Assembly (NCBI GenBank): GCA_039090855.1
Contig: CM076990.1
Coordinates: 198,281,232-198,345,231 of the forward strand
Reading direction: 5' to 3'
Length of the DNA stretch: 64,000 bases
From: Macrothele yani
Taxonomy: Eukaryota > Arthropoda > Arachnida > Araneae > Macrothelidae
Shown here: positions 11,951-23,044 of the stretch, piece after piece
How the letters are laid out: every line of letters begins with the position of its first letter
Numbering within the stretch: the stretch's first letter is position 1
Notes under the pieces: model-generated
What the model was told of the DNA's origin: nothing
Database searches by the model: none
Seen by the model: only the letters and a program-made list of their open reading frames with translations
Made by a program: the position numbers and the translations under genes

Positions 11951-13076
11951 AAGACTTTTGCCAGTGTTGGCAGGCTATTTTCCAGTAACATTTTGGTTTG
12001 CTTCTTTCGGTTTAGTCTACCACCTGAATAAGTGGAATTATTCTTGCTTATTCATCACTGATCATTAGAGCGCAGTATTTGATGTATGCACGACTATCAA
12101 GACTTGTGGAAGTAGGCGATCGCTTGGCTTAGGGTACGACAGGAGTTGAGGACAAAGTTCGTGGGGCAAAAGAAGGGAGGGTGGCAGAGCAGGTGGTCAA
12201 ACAACCGATCCATCATAGAGCTCTGGGTTGCCACAGCAACCACTGCCGACGTCACGTTCAGTTTCTGTAATAGACCAATGAGGGCACGATGAAGAGGAGT
12301 TTCAATGCGCTTCTACGACAGTTTCCACTGGAAGGGATGAAAGATATGGGGAGGATGGGTATTAAGTGTCGAAAGGAAATTGGCGAAAGAGAATCGCTGA
12401 TCGTCGCTGTTTTAACAAGTGATAATAAAAACTTATGTAAACTTCGTGGATTAATAATGATTTTTGGTTACTTTAAATAAAGAAATTACCTTACTAGCAA
12501 TATTTGCTACTGCGATTTTTTTTCACTAGCAAATTGGTTTTTCACTAGCTATTTGCTAGTTGCTAATTGGTGAAATCGCGCCCTGGTAGCTACATGTTCG
12601 TTTTACTCAAAACGCAGCACATATCAAAGTCACTGTTTTCAGCAAGGTATTTCCATTATTTTGGACAACCCCTATACAGTTATTTTGGTAATAATATAGT
12701 TAAGTGGCCACAAGTAATTACCCCAAATATCTTCCTGAAATGCATGTTGCACACTTGTCTGTGATCTTATGATACTGAATCAGTCTGCAAAGCATGCACT
12801 TTTGCTGTTTAAATTGGTGAAAATTAATTTTAGATTTTGGTACCAATCCACCGTGATGCTTCAGCAGCCACCATTTGCAATAGCATGTAAAGTTGTTTCC
12901 ACTGCCTGAGTGTCGTCTGCTACGTGAAACTTCCGGTTGCCAACTGAAGAGCAGTGGATGAGTAAAAGTCTGATTATCATTCTCTCTACGCAAATCCAAA
13001 TTTTGGATGACGTTCATCAGGATACCTACGGTCCCGTTTTTAACTGGTACCAGAAATGATTTTTTGGTGCTGCATT

Positions 13077-13310
13077 CTATTGCTTTGAACTGATATTGAA
13101 TTTTGTGTTGCCGATCTCACATTCGTCAACTTCTATGATCTTTCCTGTACCTCCCAAAGTTTGACTGGTCTTCTTGGCACACTCCGCATGCATTTCACGA
13201 AAAAAACAAAGACCAATCAGCCATTGTTTTTGTAGATATTTCCATATTTGTGGATAAAATCTGGATTCGAACTGGAACCCATAGCGAACGATTGGAGGAC
13301 AGCGCCTCAT
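13077..13310 (-). pseudogene. Merlin / ISXO2-like transposase fragment
   Basis: The minus-strand frame reads FFREMHAECAKKTSQTLGG, followed at once by TGKIIEVDECEIG and NTKFN. In ISXO2-like (IS1016/Merlin) transposases this is the segment with the first catalytic Asp, usually GG-G-VEIDE--F. The Asp is present. Just upstream, TKTMADWSLFF lies in another frame, so a 1-nt slip in a T run near 13200 breaks the gene. A stop follows NISSKQ. The rest of the catalytic core is not visible. It would act on its own long termini. Confidence 0.6.
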
Positions 13311-13677
13311 TCCACTCAGTTACTGAGACGACGAAATTTTTGTTATACGGATTAAAACATTCATTTCCCAGTAACTGTTGGGTGAATGGGGCACTAGCCC
13401 CTAAGAAAAATCTGTTACATACCTACCCAAAATTTTGTACAAAAGTGAAAATGTGTTTGAATTATCAAAGTTTAAGGAATATATCTTCCTTATTTTCAGG
13501 AGATATTGTGTTAAAAAAATGATTTTGTTACACTTAACTACATTTCTAAATAATGAAATGAAATGTCGAGGAGACACGAATATATAGATTAGCATGCAAC
13601 TGGAAGCATCCGAGTCCAATTTTTCTGTGTCACATGACAATTGGTAGTTAAATGTTGAAAAATGTATGTTATCGTTA

Positions 13678-15381
13678 CCTGGGGTAATTCCCGGTCACTA
13701 AGTTTCCGGGGCAATTCTTGGTCACAGTTTTTTTAAATCAAAATAACACTTCACCAAAGTAAAAAAAAATCATAGAAACAATTTGAACATTCTACTTTGC
13801 AATGCATAACACATTTATTCCTCAAGTTGAAATTTATTATGAAAAAAATAATATTTTATAACCTACTAGTTAAGTTTCTGTAAAACAACATTGGCCTAAG
13901 TGCAATTTGCAAAGATCTTTGTTATTAATAAAGTTTTAATTATTTAACATTTTTTTCTTTTTTGGTAACATTATAAACTATTACAGCTTCTAAAAGAAAA
14001 TTTAAGATTTTCTTATGTTATTCTAAATTAATTTATAGGAGTATACCAAACTTTGCCCCATATTTCAGGGGTAATTCCTGGTCACTGCAGTTTTCCAGTA
14101 TTTATGCTTGACACTTTACTTATTCTAACCATCCAACCTCTGTAATCATATTTATCATGCAACTTTTTGAAAAGCCCTAATTGCAAAGCAACATTCTTAA
14201 CTATAACTGCAATGTGATAATTTGTTGTGCCAGAAACATGTGCATATTGCCTAAATGTTAGTCAATTATTCAACTTGTTTTTTTCCCTGTATTCCATTTA
14301 TCTAAAAATTTAGTCTATTATTTTAGTGTACTTTCTGTGTTAACTATGGGCTATATTATACAGTTTCTGTGAAATTTATGCATCATGATGAGGCAATATA
14401 AGCCAAAGAAAAATAACAAGATGAAGAAAATAAAGCTTGATGAGACAATCTATATATAAGATGGAAAATGAAAATTTCAATGCATGTGCAGCTGCTAGAG
14501 CTGTAGATATGCCTTTTTCAACTTTTCAGGCCTGTTTAGCAAGCTTAAAAAACAAAACAGAAATAAAGCCTGTAGGTGCTCCTTTAAAAATTCGAAGTGG
14601 GAATCAGAGGATAACGGCAGTTGCTCTGAAGATACGGATGATTTAAATTTGATTAAACAGTTAGGTAAAGATACTTCATTGCAAAATACGAAAATAGTGT
14701 TGAGAAATATCCAGAATGCAGTAGAAAAGCAAACGCAGTTATTATGCTGTGTATTATGATAAAAGATCCTTTTTATATTGGGAAAGTCACAGACAAACAA
14801 AGAAGTAGAAGTAAAATTTCTAGAAAAAAGAGCTGGAAACTTGCATTGGCCTAAGCAAGTCAGACAATGAACATTCAGTACATTTTCAATAGACCAGTAG
14901 ATTTGCAAGGTGTTGATCCATTTACAGTGAATGATGAGCTAACAAATGTTGCATACAAATGTTATAAGAAATACTTTGGATAATGTAGAATTTAAGTGCA
15001 AGACTTCGACACATCCAATAGAATTGTATTTAAGCTACTACACAGTGTATGTTATTCTCCTTTTTGGCTATATGGTTAAATATAACTTCGTTATCATTTA
15101 GTTTAAATGTTTTAACAGATTATCATAAAAAATTAAATTATTACTCCATTTATATATCAAATATGGTGCTGACTAATGATTACACCAGAAGTGACAAGGA
15201 ATTACCCCAACTCCGGGGTAATTATTGGTCACTTAATAATTATAATAATTATTCAAATTAAGAATTAATTTATGATGAACTAAAAAATTTATAAAGAGCC
15301 AAAATTGGAGATACTATATCTATCACAGTTTTTATAATAATTGAATGTTATTGATTTTTGACCGGGAATTACTCCGGGTGA
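13678..15381 (+). mobile_element. pogo-like DNA transposon with iterated terminal motif
   Basis: The ends are inverted: CCTGGGGTAATTCCCGGTCA on the left, and the complement of CCGGAGTAATTCCCGGTCA on the right. The left end follows TA; the right flank reads TG, probably mutated. Variants of the same 18-bp motif recur inside, in both orientations (near 13708, 14068, 15189 and 15212). A psq-type helix-turn-helix remnant lies in the interior. Classification as pogo-like rests on that remnant and on the TA flank. Confidence 0.6.
14383..14646 (+). pseudogene. psq-type helix-turn-helix remnant of a pogo-like transposase
   Basis: A frame starting near 14383 (MMRQ) reads, after an in-frame break, MENENFNACAAARAVDMPFS followed by TFQACLAS. 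This has the layout of a pipsqueak/CENP-B N-terminal DNA-binding domain: an Ala-rich helix, then IP-STL-like. The expected DDE catalytic domain is not recognisable downstream; 14650-15040 carries only fragments with stops. It probably once bound the iterated termini of the same element. Confidence 0.4.
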
Positions 15382-15918
15382 CGATATCTCTCTCGTTCCA
15401 AATTATTTTATTTGAAAATTCTACATCTGCTTTTGAACTGATTTTAGTTAAAAAAATCTACATTATATCTGCTGTTGAATGGATTTTTGTCTGCTATTAG
15501 TCATGCAGAGCTAGGAAAAGAAATATACAGATTAGCATGCAACTGGAAGCATCACAATCAATTTTCCTGTGTCATGTGACAATTGGTAGTTGAATGCTTT
15601 TCCGCTCGCCTGTAATTACAGAGAATGATGATCAGACTTTTACTCATCCACTGCTATTCAGTTGGCAATTGGAAGTTTCACGTAGCAGACGACACTCCTG
15701 CAGTGCAAACAACTTTACATGCTACTGCAAATGACGGCTGCTGAAGCATCAAGTAGGTACCAATTTCTAAAATTCATTTTCACCAATTTAAACAGCAAAA
15801 ATGTGTGCTCTGTAGACTGATTCAGTATAAGATCACAGACAAGTGTACAACATGCATTTCAGAAAGATATTTGGGGTAATTACATGTGGCCGCTAAACTA
15901 TATTATTACTGTTATTTT

Positions 15919-16647
15919 AGACAAATTTAAAAATGATCTATTTACAGAAATTAAGTTTTAAAATCAGACTAACACATTCATGCGTAGATATGCAGTGTTT
16001 GGGAGACAAGGATGCCAATGAGTTGATGGGGAAAGTGATTGACAGCTGCTAACAGGACACAGTGGGGAGTGATTCGGATGAACATGTCTCGGCCGTCCCC
16101 GAAGGCTCAGTGAGTGCGTACACTCTTGTACCATAAACTGCAGTGTCATCTTAGGGTGAATCAAAGTATAGACCACTGCACCACCAGGTGGCAAAAGTGA
16201 AACTCTGCTATCAGTAATAAAACAATGTATCATGTTTAGAACTAATATTACATACAATTACTGGAAGACCTATAACAGCTTTAACAATGACGATACATAC
16301 ATCTAAAAGCCAATAGCAGTATCCATATCCTCTCATGCATATATGAACACAATCAAGATAGCAGCAAGTACATGGAAATGTGCCATTTATGTGTGTGTGT
16401 GTGGGGGGGCATTAGATAAGATATTGTGCAGTTCTATTTGACCACGCATATCGAAATCACATAGACAGCATGCTTTTTGTGCTGCCTTTTCTGCTCTGTA
16501 TCCTCCACCACATCTGTGGAAAGTATCTAGTTCTCTGTTAGTTGCATCATATCTTAACAAAGCTAATAAGTTCACAAAAGTTTTTCTCTCTAATTTCAGA
16601 TGGATACTTTTTAACATAGTAACTTTGTCTCTCTCTCTGAAGACATT
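15919..16647. other. Unassigned stretch
   Basis: It contains a GT/G run near 16391-16408 and short ORFs with no recognisable domain. No inverted termini were identified. Confidence 0.5.
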
Positions 16648-16854
16648 GATTGGAGGTTTAATGACCACCGTGAGCAACTCAGTGGGTTATATGCAGTTGC
16701 CCATCCCTAATTTAGGGCCACTGGTTCTAGGGAAGGAAGAGAGAGAGCCAGGGCCATAAGACAAACACAACATCTATGCCTCACCGGGATTCAAACCCGG
16801 ACCCATCTTGGACGAATGATCATAAGCCAGAGTTCAGGCCACTGGGGCAGCCTC
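16648..16854 (-). mobile_element. SINE2 copy (minus)
   Basis: The complement reads from a tRNA-like head (GCTGCCCCAGTGGC, then GGGTTTGAATCCCGG as B box) through the family body to GGTCATTAAACCTCCAATC. It matches 58574-58799 over its length. No clear target duplication is visible. Confidence 0.75.
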
Positions 16855-17436
16855 AAGGCATTGAAATCTCGTGCAGAATTACCTTATTTTTCCAACAAAT
16901 ACTTCATATGAAATGTATTATGCAGAGATAGTTATTTTGCCCTTACAACGGTTGGTGCACATAGTACTAGAAAGCACTGCGATTCAAAAGTCCGCCTCAG
17001 TCTGACTTTGCAACACAAGAGTTACAAAAATATAAACAAAATGCACACTGATTTTCCTGCTGAGTATGTTGATATCTTTAAAATGAATCCACAAGATTAA
17101 AAAACTGAAAAATATACATGGATACTATTTCCATCATCTAAAATTTAAGAAAGCAACTGTTGTCATGAAGAAGTTCATACCAAAAAAGCTGTGCAACTTA
17201 ACATTTACAAAGTAATTAAACTTTAACAACAGTAACAATTAAGATTTGGAACATTCACTTTGAGGAATAAACCTCTGAACACCCAAAAAATAGCTCAATA
17301 TACATATTAAAAAAAATATTTGACTACATTTTTTTAGTGCCAAAATCCAAGTCACAATTTTACACATTGAAGTATATTACCACAGCACACTGAACATTCA
17401 GTCATAATTTTTAATGCGTTATCCAATAGCAATTAT

Positions 17437-17620
17437 CGCACTGGTGGTATAGTGGTCTGGGTTCCAATCTCAGGGAGGCATAGATTCTGCACTTGTTGCG
17501 GCACAGGCTCTTTCCCTTCCCTGGAATCGGTGGTCCTAAATAAGGGACAAGTGACTGCTTATAGCTCATTGAGTTGCACACACGGTGATCGTTAAAACCT
17601 CCAAAAACAAATAAATTAAT
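17437..17620 (+). mobile_element. SINE2 copy (plus, diverged)
   Basis: An A-box-like GGTGGTATAGTGG is followed by the family body (CTTCCCTGGAATCGG, TAAATAAGGGAC, CTGCTTATAGCTCATTGAG) and ends in AAAACCTCCAAAAACAAATAAA. The anticodon-arm part is deleted compared with 58574-58799. Confidence 0.7.
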
Positions 17621-18350
17621 AGAAATAACGAGTTATTTTTTTTAATTTATATTATTCATTGACAGTTGATTATAAAAAAAACGAATACTTTAATCGGAAG
17701 GCATGATGCAGTACTTCGTTTATGCTCATAAATACTAAAAAAAATATTGGTTGCAGTATTTTCTTTAATCACTGAAGTTAAATTTCATGCTTTGCATAAA
17801 TGCTTTCCAGTCAACAAAATAATTTCACTTCAGATTGGAAACTAAGCCTAATAAAATAACACCAACATGGAAACGAAACTTATATGCTGTTCCTATGGTG
17901 TTACTATTAATTTACAAACACACTAGTAGCCACACTTAATTTACATCAAAATCCTAATCGAGACTGTACAACTTGAAAAAATTCCAATTGAAATATAACT
18001 GAAATAACCCGCTATAATCTATTTACCGAATACATAAAACACACCTTACATTATTTTATGAGTAGCAGAAATTAATATTTCACAGATTCGTTGTACTTAC
18101 ATACCTACGAGAAAACTTCCTCTTAATTTAACACACAGTTCGAAAACATTTAAACAGGAAGCATCATCTGTTCTCCCAAAAAATCTGAGGCAAGAAACAG
18201 TGAAACACCACTAGAAAAATGTGTTGCCAAATCCAATGTGAAGAAAATAAGTTACGATCGAGATCCACGGTTACGATACGGTTCCAAAAAACAAATAGCG
18301 ATTTTCGCAACCTGATAGAAATATCTCCTTGGATTACTGCTTGTGTAATC
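17621..18350. other. Unassigned AT-rich stretch
   Basis: No terminal repeats, domains or RNA genes were recognised. Short ORFs are present on both strands but look random. Confidence 0.5.
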
Positions 18351-18351
18351 C

Positions 18352-19165
18352 CTAGACCCATATGTGATTAGAGAAAGACCTAGCCAAATGGCAGACTGTA
18401 GCCTGACTAGCCTCTCATTATTTCAAATGTTTACGCACAAGCGTCTCACCAGGGGTCTCTTATTACCCGCACAAATCACGGTGGCCTAGGTGGAATTTGC
18501 ATTGCTGTTGTGTGTTCATCTCTGCAACTTAAAAATCTAAATTAGTGATTTTTCTTTTTGCACTTGCATCATGCGATGCTGTGTACCATTTTCTGTTACA
18601 TTCTCATGTGTTAAGTAATCCTGTTATTCTACTAGTGATATATTTCATGTCTTCATATCTTCCGCTAAGATCTATATACACTGCATTTATGTTCGTACAG
18701 CATACCGTCCTATTACGACCTCTTTATATTAATTTCTATTTTCACGAGTACGATTCTTCAAACTGATAGTTAGTTTCGCTATTTATTTTAAATTGTACAC
18801 ATTTCTTTATTAAATACTTCCATATGGATACTGTAAATACGGTAAGTTGATAGAATGAACTTCTGCGTATCTCTAACAACAATAAATATTTCCCACGTCA
18901 TTCATACAATAAAAAGCGGTTAAAACGATGACGATAACTTATTTCAGTGAAAATATTACTTATGCATCACTTGGTGCAACATTTTGGACTTCAGAAAGGT
19001 AAGTTTCAACGGCAAATTCTAAACAAACCTCAATACGGCGATGTCGTGCATTGTGATGTTTGTGCTTGTAACTAGACCCACTTCTGTTGTAACTCAAACA
19101 GAAAATAGGACGCTTTTTCGGCGTCATTTCGCGTTTTGATTCGGTCGTACCACATGTGGGTCTAG
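18352..19165. repeat. CTAGACCCA motif in three copies near the gene start
   Basis: CTAGACCCATATGTG is at 18352-18366 and CTAGACCCAC at 19072-19081. The inverted copy, complement of CTAGACCCACATGTG, is at 19151-19165. The inner pair encloses 94 bp and is flanked by GTAA on both sides (19068-19071 and 19166-19169). This would fit a miniature DNA element or a palindromic regulatory motif. The inverted copy contains the E-box-like CACATGTG. Confidence 0.45.
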
Positions 19166-19225
19166 GTAATTCATGGTTGGAGTTTAAATCGATTAGTAAA
19201 TTTAAATCGTTCTTCTCAGACTGTC
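18960..19225 (+). promoter_or_regulatory. Putative 5' end and 5' UTR region of the host gene
   Basis: CpG dinucleotides are visibly denser between about 19030 and 19240 (CGGCGATGTCG, GGACGC, CGGCGTC, CGCG, TCGGTCG) than in the AT-rich surroundings. A strong donor-like AAG/GTAAGT is at 18996-19004 and an acceptor-like TTCTTCTCAG ends at 19219. A non-coding first exon with a 221-nt intron is therefore possible. No TATA box or transcript evidence can be given. Confidence 0.3.
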
Positions 19226-19300
19226 ATGGCGTCTTATATGAACTACACGCCGTATTTGTTTATATTGGTTTTCCTCAACTGCTGTATTCTTATTTTTGGT
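19226..19300 (+). CDS. Candidate first coding exon: signal peptide of a host protein (EMC10-like?)
   Basis: The ATG has a favourable context (G at -3, G at +4). It opens 25 codons ending exactly at GGT/GTAAGT, a good splice donor. The peptide begins MASYMNYTP and continues with the hydrophobic run YLFILVFLNCCILIFG, a typical signal peptide or signal anchor. The exon ends in phase 0, which fits the candidate exons at 48925 and 59824. Joined, the start would be signal peptide, a short Pro-containing linker, an acidic stretch and a HSLD motif. That order is compatible with ER membrane complex subunit 10, a lumenal subunit of the insertase complex. The exon call rests on splice signals and phase; the name is tentative. 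Confidence 0.5.
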
Positions 19301-19745
19301 GTAAGTTTTTTTATGTGTTTTAAATATTAGAAGTGACAGATTGTTTGTTGAGGAGTGGATGATGTGAAGAAAAAAAAATATTTGCAGAATTGAGAAAAAT
19401 GAATATATGTTAAAAGCCTGTGTGCACGTTTGGATTTTAGTTCTGGGTCTTTCCAGGGTGGGAAAACAAAAGCACTCATGATTTCTTTTTTTTTTTTTTT
19501 TTAGTGAATGGGAGGGGGGACTTAACGATCTTGTAAGTATGTTGATCCATAGGGAGTTGCCCGTTTCAAGTTTCCGGATACTGGTTCTACGAAGTGGGAA
19601 GAGAGCTCCCATCATCCGAAAATCCACATTGAGCTGAACTGGGAGTATCGGCTAGAGGTGGGTACAGAATAACGTCACGGTTACTTTGTAACGTTACTAA
19701 AATGTCACTGTTACGGTTTGTGATCAGCGGCAAAAATCACCGTTC

Positions 19746-19790
19746 TAAAATCACGAGGACACTTTGGTTCAAAGTGTCCTCGTGATTTTA
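19746..19790. repeat. Perfect 21-bp hairpin near the left end of hAT B
   Basis: The arms TAAAATCACGAGGACACTTTG (first 20 bases at 19746-19765) and the exact complement at 19770-19790 are separated by GTT. It lies about 95 bp inside the hAT terminus. No equivalent is visible at the right end. Confidence 0.9.
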
Positions 19791-19957
19791 CTGTTCCAAA
19801 TTCCCAGTACTTTTGGGGAAGGACAGGTACGTTGCAAATCAAGCTACTTTCGTTAACCGCTCCAAAATCACTGATATTAAATATAGATATTTCTCAGCTT
19901 TTCACTCAGTAATCTCACTTTTAAGGCTATTTATCTTTTTTTTTTTTTTAATTTTAA

Positions 19958-22900
19958 GACGACCGCCAATAGCGGTATAACTATACCATCGGGATTAGAG
20001 GAAATTCTATCCCACACTCACCAACCCGCTTGGCCAGCGTGGTGAGTTATGGCCAAACCCCTCCAAAATGATTCCACAACTTAAATCTTGGCCCTCAGTC
20101 TCCTGCAGCTGGAATGTACCTGGCCAAGGCAGCGGCCAGTGCGACATGAAGGCAGAGGGTGCTAAGAATCCTCGGAGGACCGGACTAGGCTGCCATCTGA
20201 TGCTGACCTTCGCTACGTACAATGGACGCTCCCTATCTTCTGATTCAAGGCTTCTTGAATTGGAAGAGGAACTACAAAGGATCAAGTGGGACATCGTGGG
20301 GCTAAGTGAGGTAAGGAGAAAAGGAGAAGATCTCATTGAACTGAAAAGTGGACATCTCTTCTACTATCGTGGGACAGATACTGGCAGAACTAGTGGTGTT
20401 GGATTTATAATAAACAAGAAACTGAAGGATAAAGTTGTAGAAGTTGAAAGTTCCTCTGACAGAGCTGCACCCGACTTGTTATCCAACTCTCGAAAAGATA
20501 CCAGGCTCAGATTATTCAAACTTATGCACCCACCACAAGTCATCCTGAAGAAGAAATTGAAGAATTTTATGAGGAAATTTGTCATCTAAATAATAAAGGT
20601 AAGCAGCACTTGAAAATAATTATGGGAGATTTCAATGCAAAAATAGGGCAACGGCAACAAAATGAAACTTCAGTAGGTAAATTCGGTCACGGCAACAGAA
20701 ACCAGCGTGGAAATACTCGTTGAGTTTGCAGAGGCAGAAGGGTTTTTCATCTTGAACTCCTTCTTCAAGAAAAAGCCACACAGGAAATGGACATGGAGAC
20801 ATCCAAATGGGACGACAAGTGAAATTGATTTTATTATGTGTAACAAAAACTTCGTCATAGAAGACTGCAGTGTGCTAAACAAGTTCAACACAGGTAGTGA
20901 CCATAGATTGGTGAGATGTAAGATGCACCTCAACACTAAACTTGAACGTGGCAAGCTCATAAGACAAACAAAATCTATTGACATAACCAACCTTAAAAAA
21001 CACCATAATACCTTCAAGTTGGAACTGAAGAACAGGTTCTCTGCTTTAGAAGGCCTAACATCGGAAGAAGTGGACATCTCTGAAGTTAACAGAAAAGCAA
21101 CCAAAGCTCTTATGGAAACAGCAACAAAATTAGCTGGGTCTAAGAACAAGTTGCATGTAAATAAATTATCAGAAAACGAAAATGTTGATGCAAAAAGAAG
21201 AGAGATGAGGACAACTAAAGAAGATGTGACTTCCAAAGTGGAATATATAGAGCTATGCAAGACAGTAAGAAAAAGTATCACTGAAGACGTAAGAAAATTC
21301 AACTGTGAACTAGTGAGGAAAGCAATTGAAAACAACCAAAGCCTAAAGATAGCAAAGGGACATCTCAGTAAGGGAAGAAAACAGATTATGGCACTGAGAA
21401 AAGAAGATGGTTCTGTAACAAGAAATAGAGGCGAAATTTTGACCAGAGTGAAAGATTTCTACTCCAAATTATATGAAAGAGATGATACATGCACTCCAGA
21501 CATCATGAAAGATACCAGTACCAGAGTTCCTCCAGTCCTTCCAGCAGAAGTTGCACATGCAATCAAGAACATGAAGCGGGAAAAGCTCCAGGAGAAGATG
21601 GAATTACTGTAGACATCATACAAGAAGCAAGTGGAGAAATCGAAACAGTACTCGCCCAAATTTTCACTCGATGCCTTAATGAAGGGAAAATTCCTGAGGA
21701 TTGGAACAACGCTACAATGATCTTGCTACATAAAAAAGGTGACATTGAGGATCTCAGGAACTACAGACCTATCAGCCTCTTATCAGTGGTTTATAAAATC
21801 TTCACTAAAGTTCTTTCACACCGCTTGAAGGTAACACTGGACATGGCTCAACCGAGAGAACAAGCTGGATTCAGGAGTGGCTACAGCACAATAGATCATA
21901 TCCACGTGCTGAGAGAACTAATTGAAAGAGCGAGGGAATATGAACTTCCATTGTGCATGGCTTTTATCGATTATGAAAAAGCCTTTGATTCGGTGAAACC
22001 ATCAGCAGTTACAATGGCTCTGAAAACCTGCGGTATTGAAGATGCATACATTAATATTATTAATAACATCTATGAAAATGCAAGTGCAAAGATTAGGCTG
22101 TTTGAAAATACAACACACGTAAAAATTGGAAAGGGAGTGAGACAAAGTGACACCATATCTCCGAAGCTCTTTAATGTCACATTGGAGGGTGTTTTTCAGT
22201 CGCTGAGCTGGGAAAACAAGGGGATAAAGATTAATGGAGATTATCTAACCCACCTTCGTTTTGCTGATGACGTAGTCATTTTTGCAACTACCCCATCAGA
22301 GCTACAGAGTATGATCCAGGAACTTGCTGACAAGAGTAAAGAAGTGGGATTAAAAATGAACTTTCAGAAGACAAAAGTCATGTTCAATGCTTTTACAAGA
22401 AATGAAGATTTATATCGATTGATGGAGAAAAGCTGGAGATAACAGACACGTACGTTTATCTTGGATAGCAGATATCAAGTGAGGGTCACATTGATGAAGA
22501 AATTAATCGGCGTACAAAACTTGCCTGGAGAGCTTTTGGAAGAAACAGCATAATTTTCAAGAGCAATATGCCATTATGTCTTAAAAGAAAAGTGTTTGAT
22601 CAATGCATCCTTCCAGTGCTTACGTATGGTGCAGAGACGTGACCTTAACTAAAAGAGACATACAAAGGCTGCAGACAACTCAAAGAAGCATGGAGAGGTG
22701 CATACTTGGTGTAACCAGGAGAAATAAGAAGAGGAACTCGTGGATCCAAAAAATGACAAGAGTGGAAGACATCATGATCAGAGTTAAATCCCTGAAATGG
22801 CAATGGCTGGACATACTGCCAGAAGGACAGATCATCGATGGACAGCCGAAATTTTAGATTGGATTCCAAGGGACAGGAAAAGACCCAGAAGAAGACCACA

Positions 22901-23042
22901 TGGGAGATGGGTGGATGAAATTCGAAAGTATGCAGGGGTGACATGGAGGAGACTGGCACAAGACAGACCGTTGTGGAGGAAACTTGGGGAGACCTTCGTC
23001 CAGCAGTGGATTGATAATGGTTGACAATGATGATGATGATGA
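19958..23042 (+). mobile_element. RTE-type LINE, copy 2 (5' truncated)
   Basis: Compared with copy 3 this copy starts within the 5' untranslated region at GACGACCGCCAATAGCGG, lacking about 95 bp. It runs to the (GAT)n tail at 23042. Its 3' tail directly abuts the left terminus of a mariner-like element (23045). No target duplication could be identified. It lies inside hAT B, in sense orientation within the putative first intron. Confidence 0.88.
20068..23022 (+). pseudogene. RTE LINE polyprotein, copy 2, multiply broken
   Basis: The endonuclease (TYNGRSL, LSEVRRKGEDL, GDFNAKIG, GSDHRLVRC) and the reverse transcriptase (NYRPISLL, IDYEKAFDSV, FADDVVIFA) are recognisable. Compared with copies 3 and 4, frame-changing differences occur near 20470 (extra C), 20718 (2-nt loss), 21172, 21194, 21580, 22411 (2-nt gain), 22641 and 22805. 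A TAG replaces a Gln codon near 22467. A GVRQSD variant replaces GVRQGD. It is the most damaged of the four copies and cannot move itself. Confidence 0.88.
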
Positions 23043-23044
23043 TA

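Larger units (their letters stand above)
10600..12585 (-). mobile_element. hAT transposon A, nested in the Tc1-like element
   Basis: The ends are CAGGGCAAGATTTCA and the complement of CAGGGCGCGATTTCA. They are flanked by perfect 8-bp duplicates GTAGCTAC (10592-10599 and 12586-12593), the hallmark of hAT insertion. Both subterminal regions carry repeats of the palindromic type CTAGCAAA...TTTGCTAG, probable transposase-binding sites. The interior holds a hAT C-terminal coding remnant and a satellite-like module. Confidence 0.92.
9432..12672 (-). mobile_element. Tc1-like transposon split by a hAT
   Basis: Inverted termini are CTGGGTTGTCCAAAATAATG (left, after TA at 9430-9431) and its near complement ending at 12672, before TA at 12673. 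Removing the nested hAT (10600-12585 plus one 8-bp duplicate) leaves about 1.25 kb, a normal Tc1-like length. The Merlin-like element begins only a few bases beyond the right end. Confidence 0.9.
13573..15598 (+). repeat. Direct repeat of about 85 bp flanking the pogo-like insert
   Basis: A block containing AGATTAGCATGCAACTGGAA and TGACAATTGGTAGTT occurs at 13573-13655 and again at 15510-15598 in the same orientation. The copies flank the pogo-like element but lie outside its termini. They suggest a local duplication inside the Merlin-like element. Confidence 0.65.
12687..15910 (-). mobile_element. Merlin-like DNA transposon with about 300-bp inverted termini
   Basis: The left arm (about 12687-12990) is the inverted copy of the right arm (about 15610-15910). 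Both begin TAATAATATAGTT and continue through GTGGCCACAAGTAATTACCCC-like sequence on the left arm. An 8-bp duplicate GTTATTTT flanks the element (12679-12686 and 15911-15918), in the 8-9 bp range known for Merlin. The interior has a minus-strand ISXO2-like transposase fragment, the Merlin hallmark. Without the nested element at 13678-15381 it would be about 1.5 kb. Confidence 0.75.
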
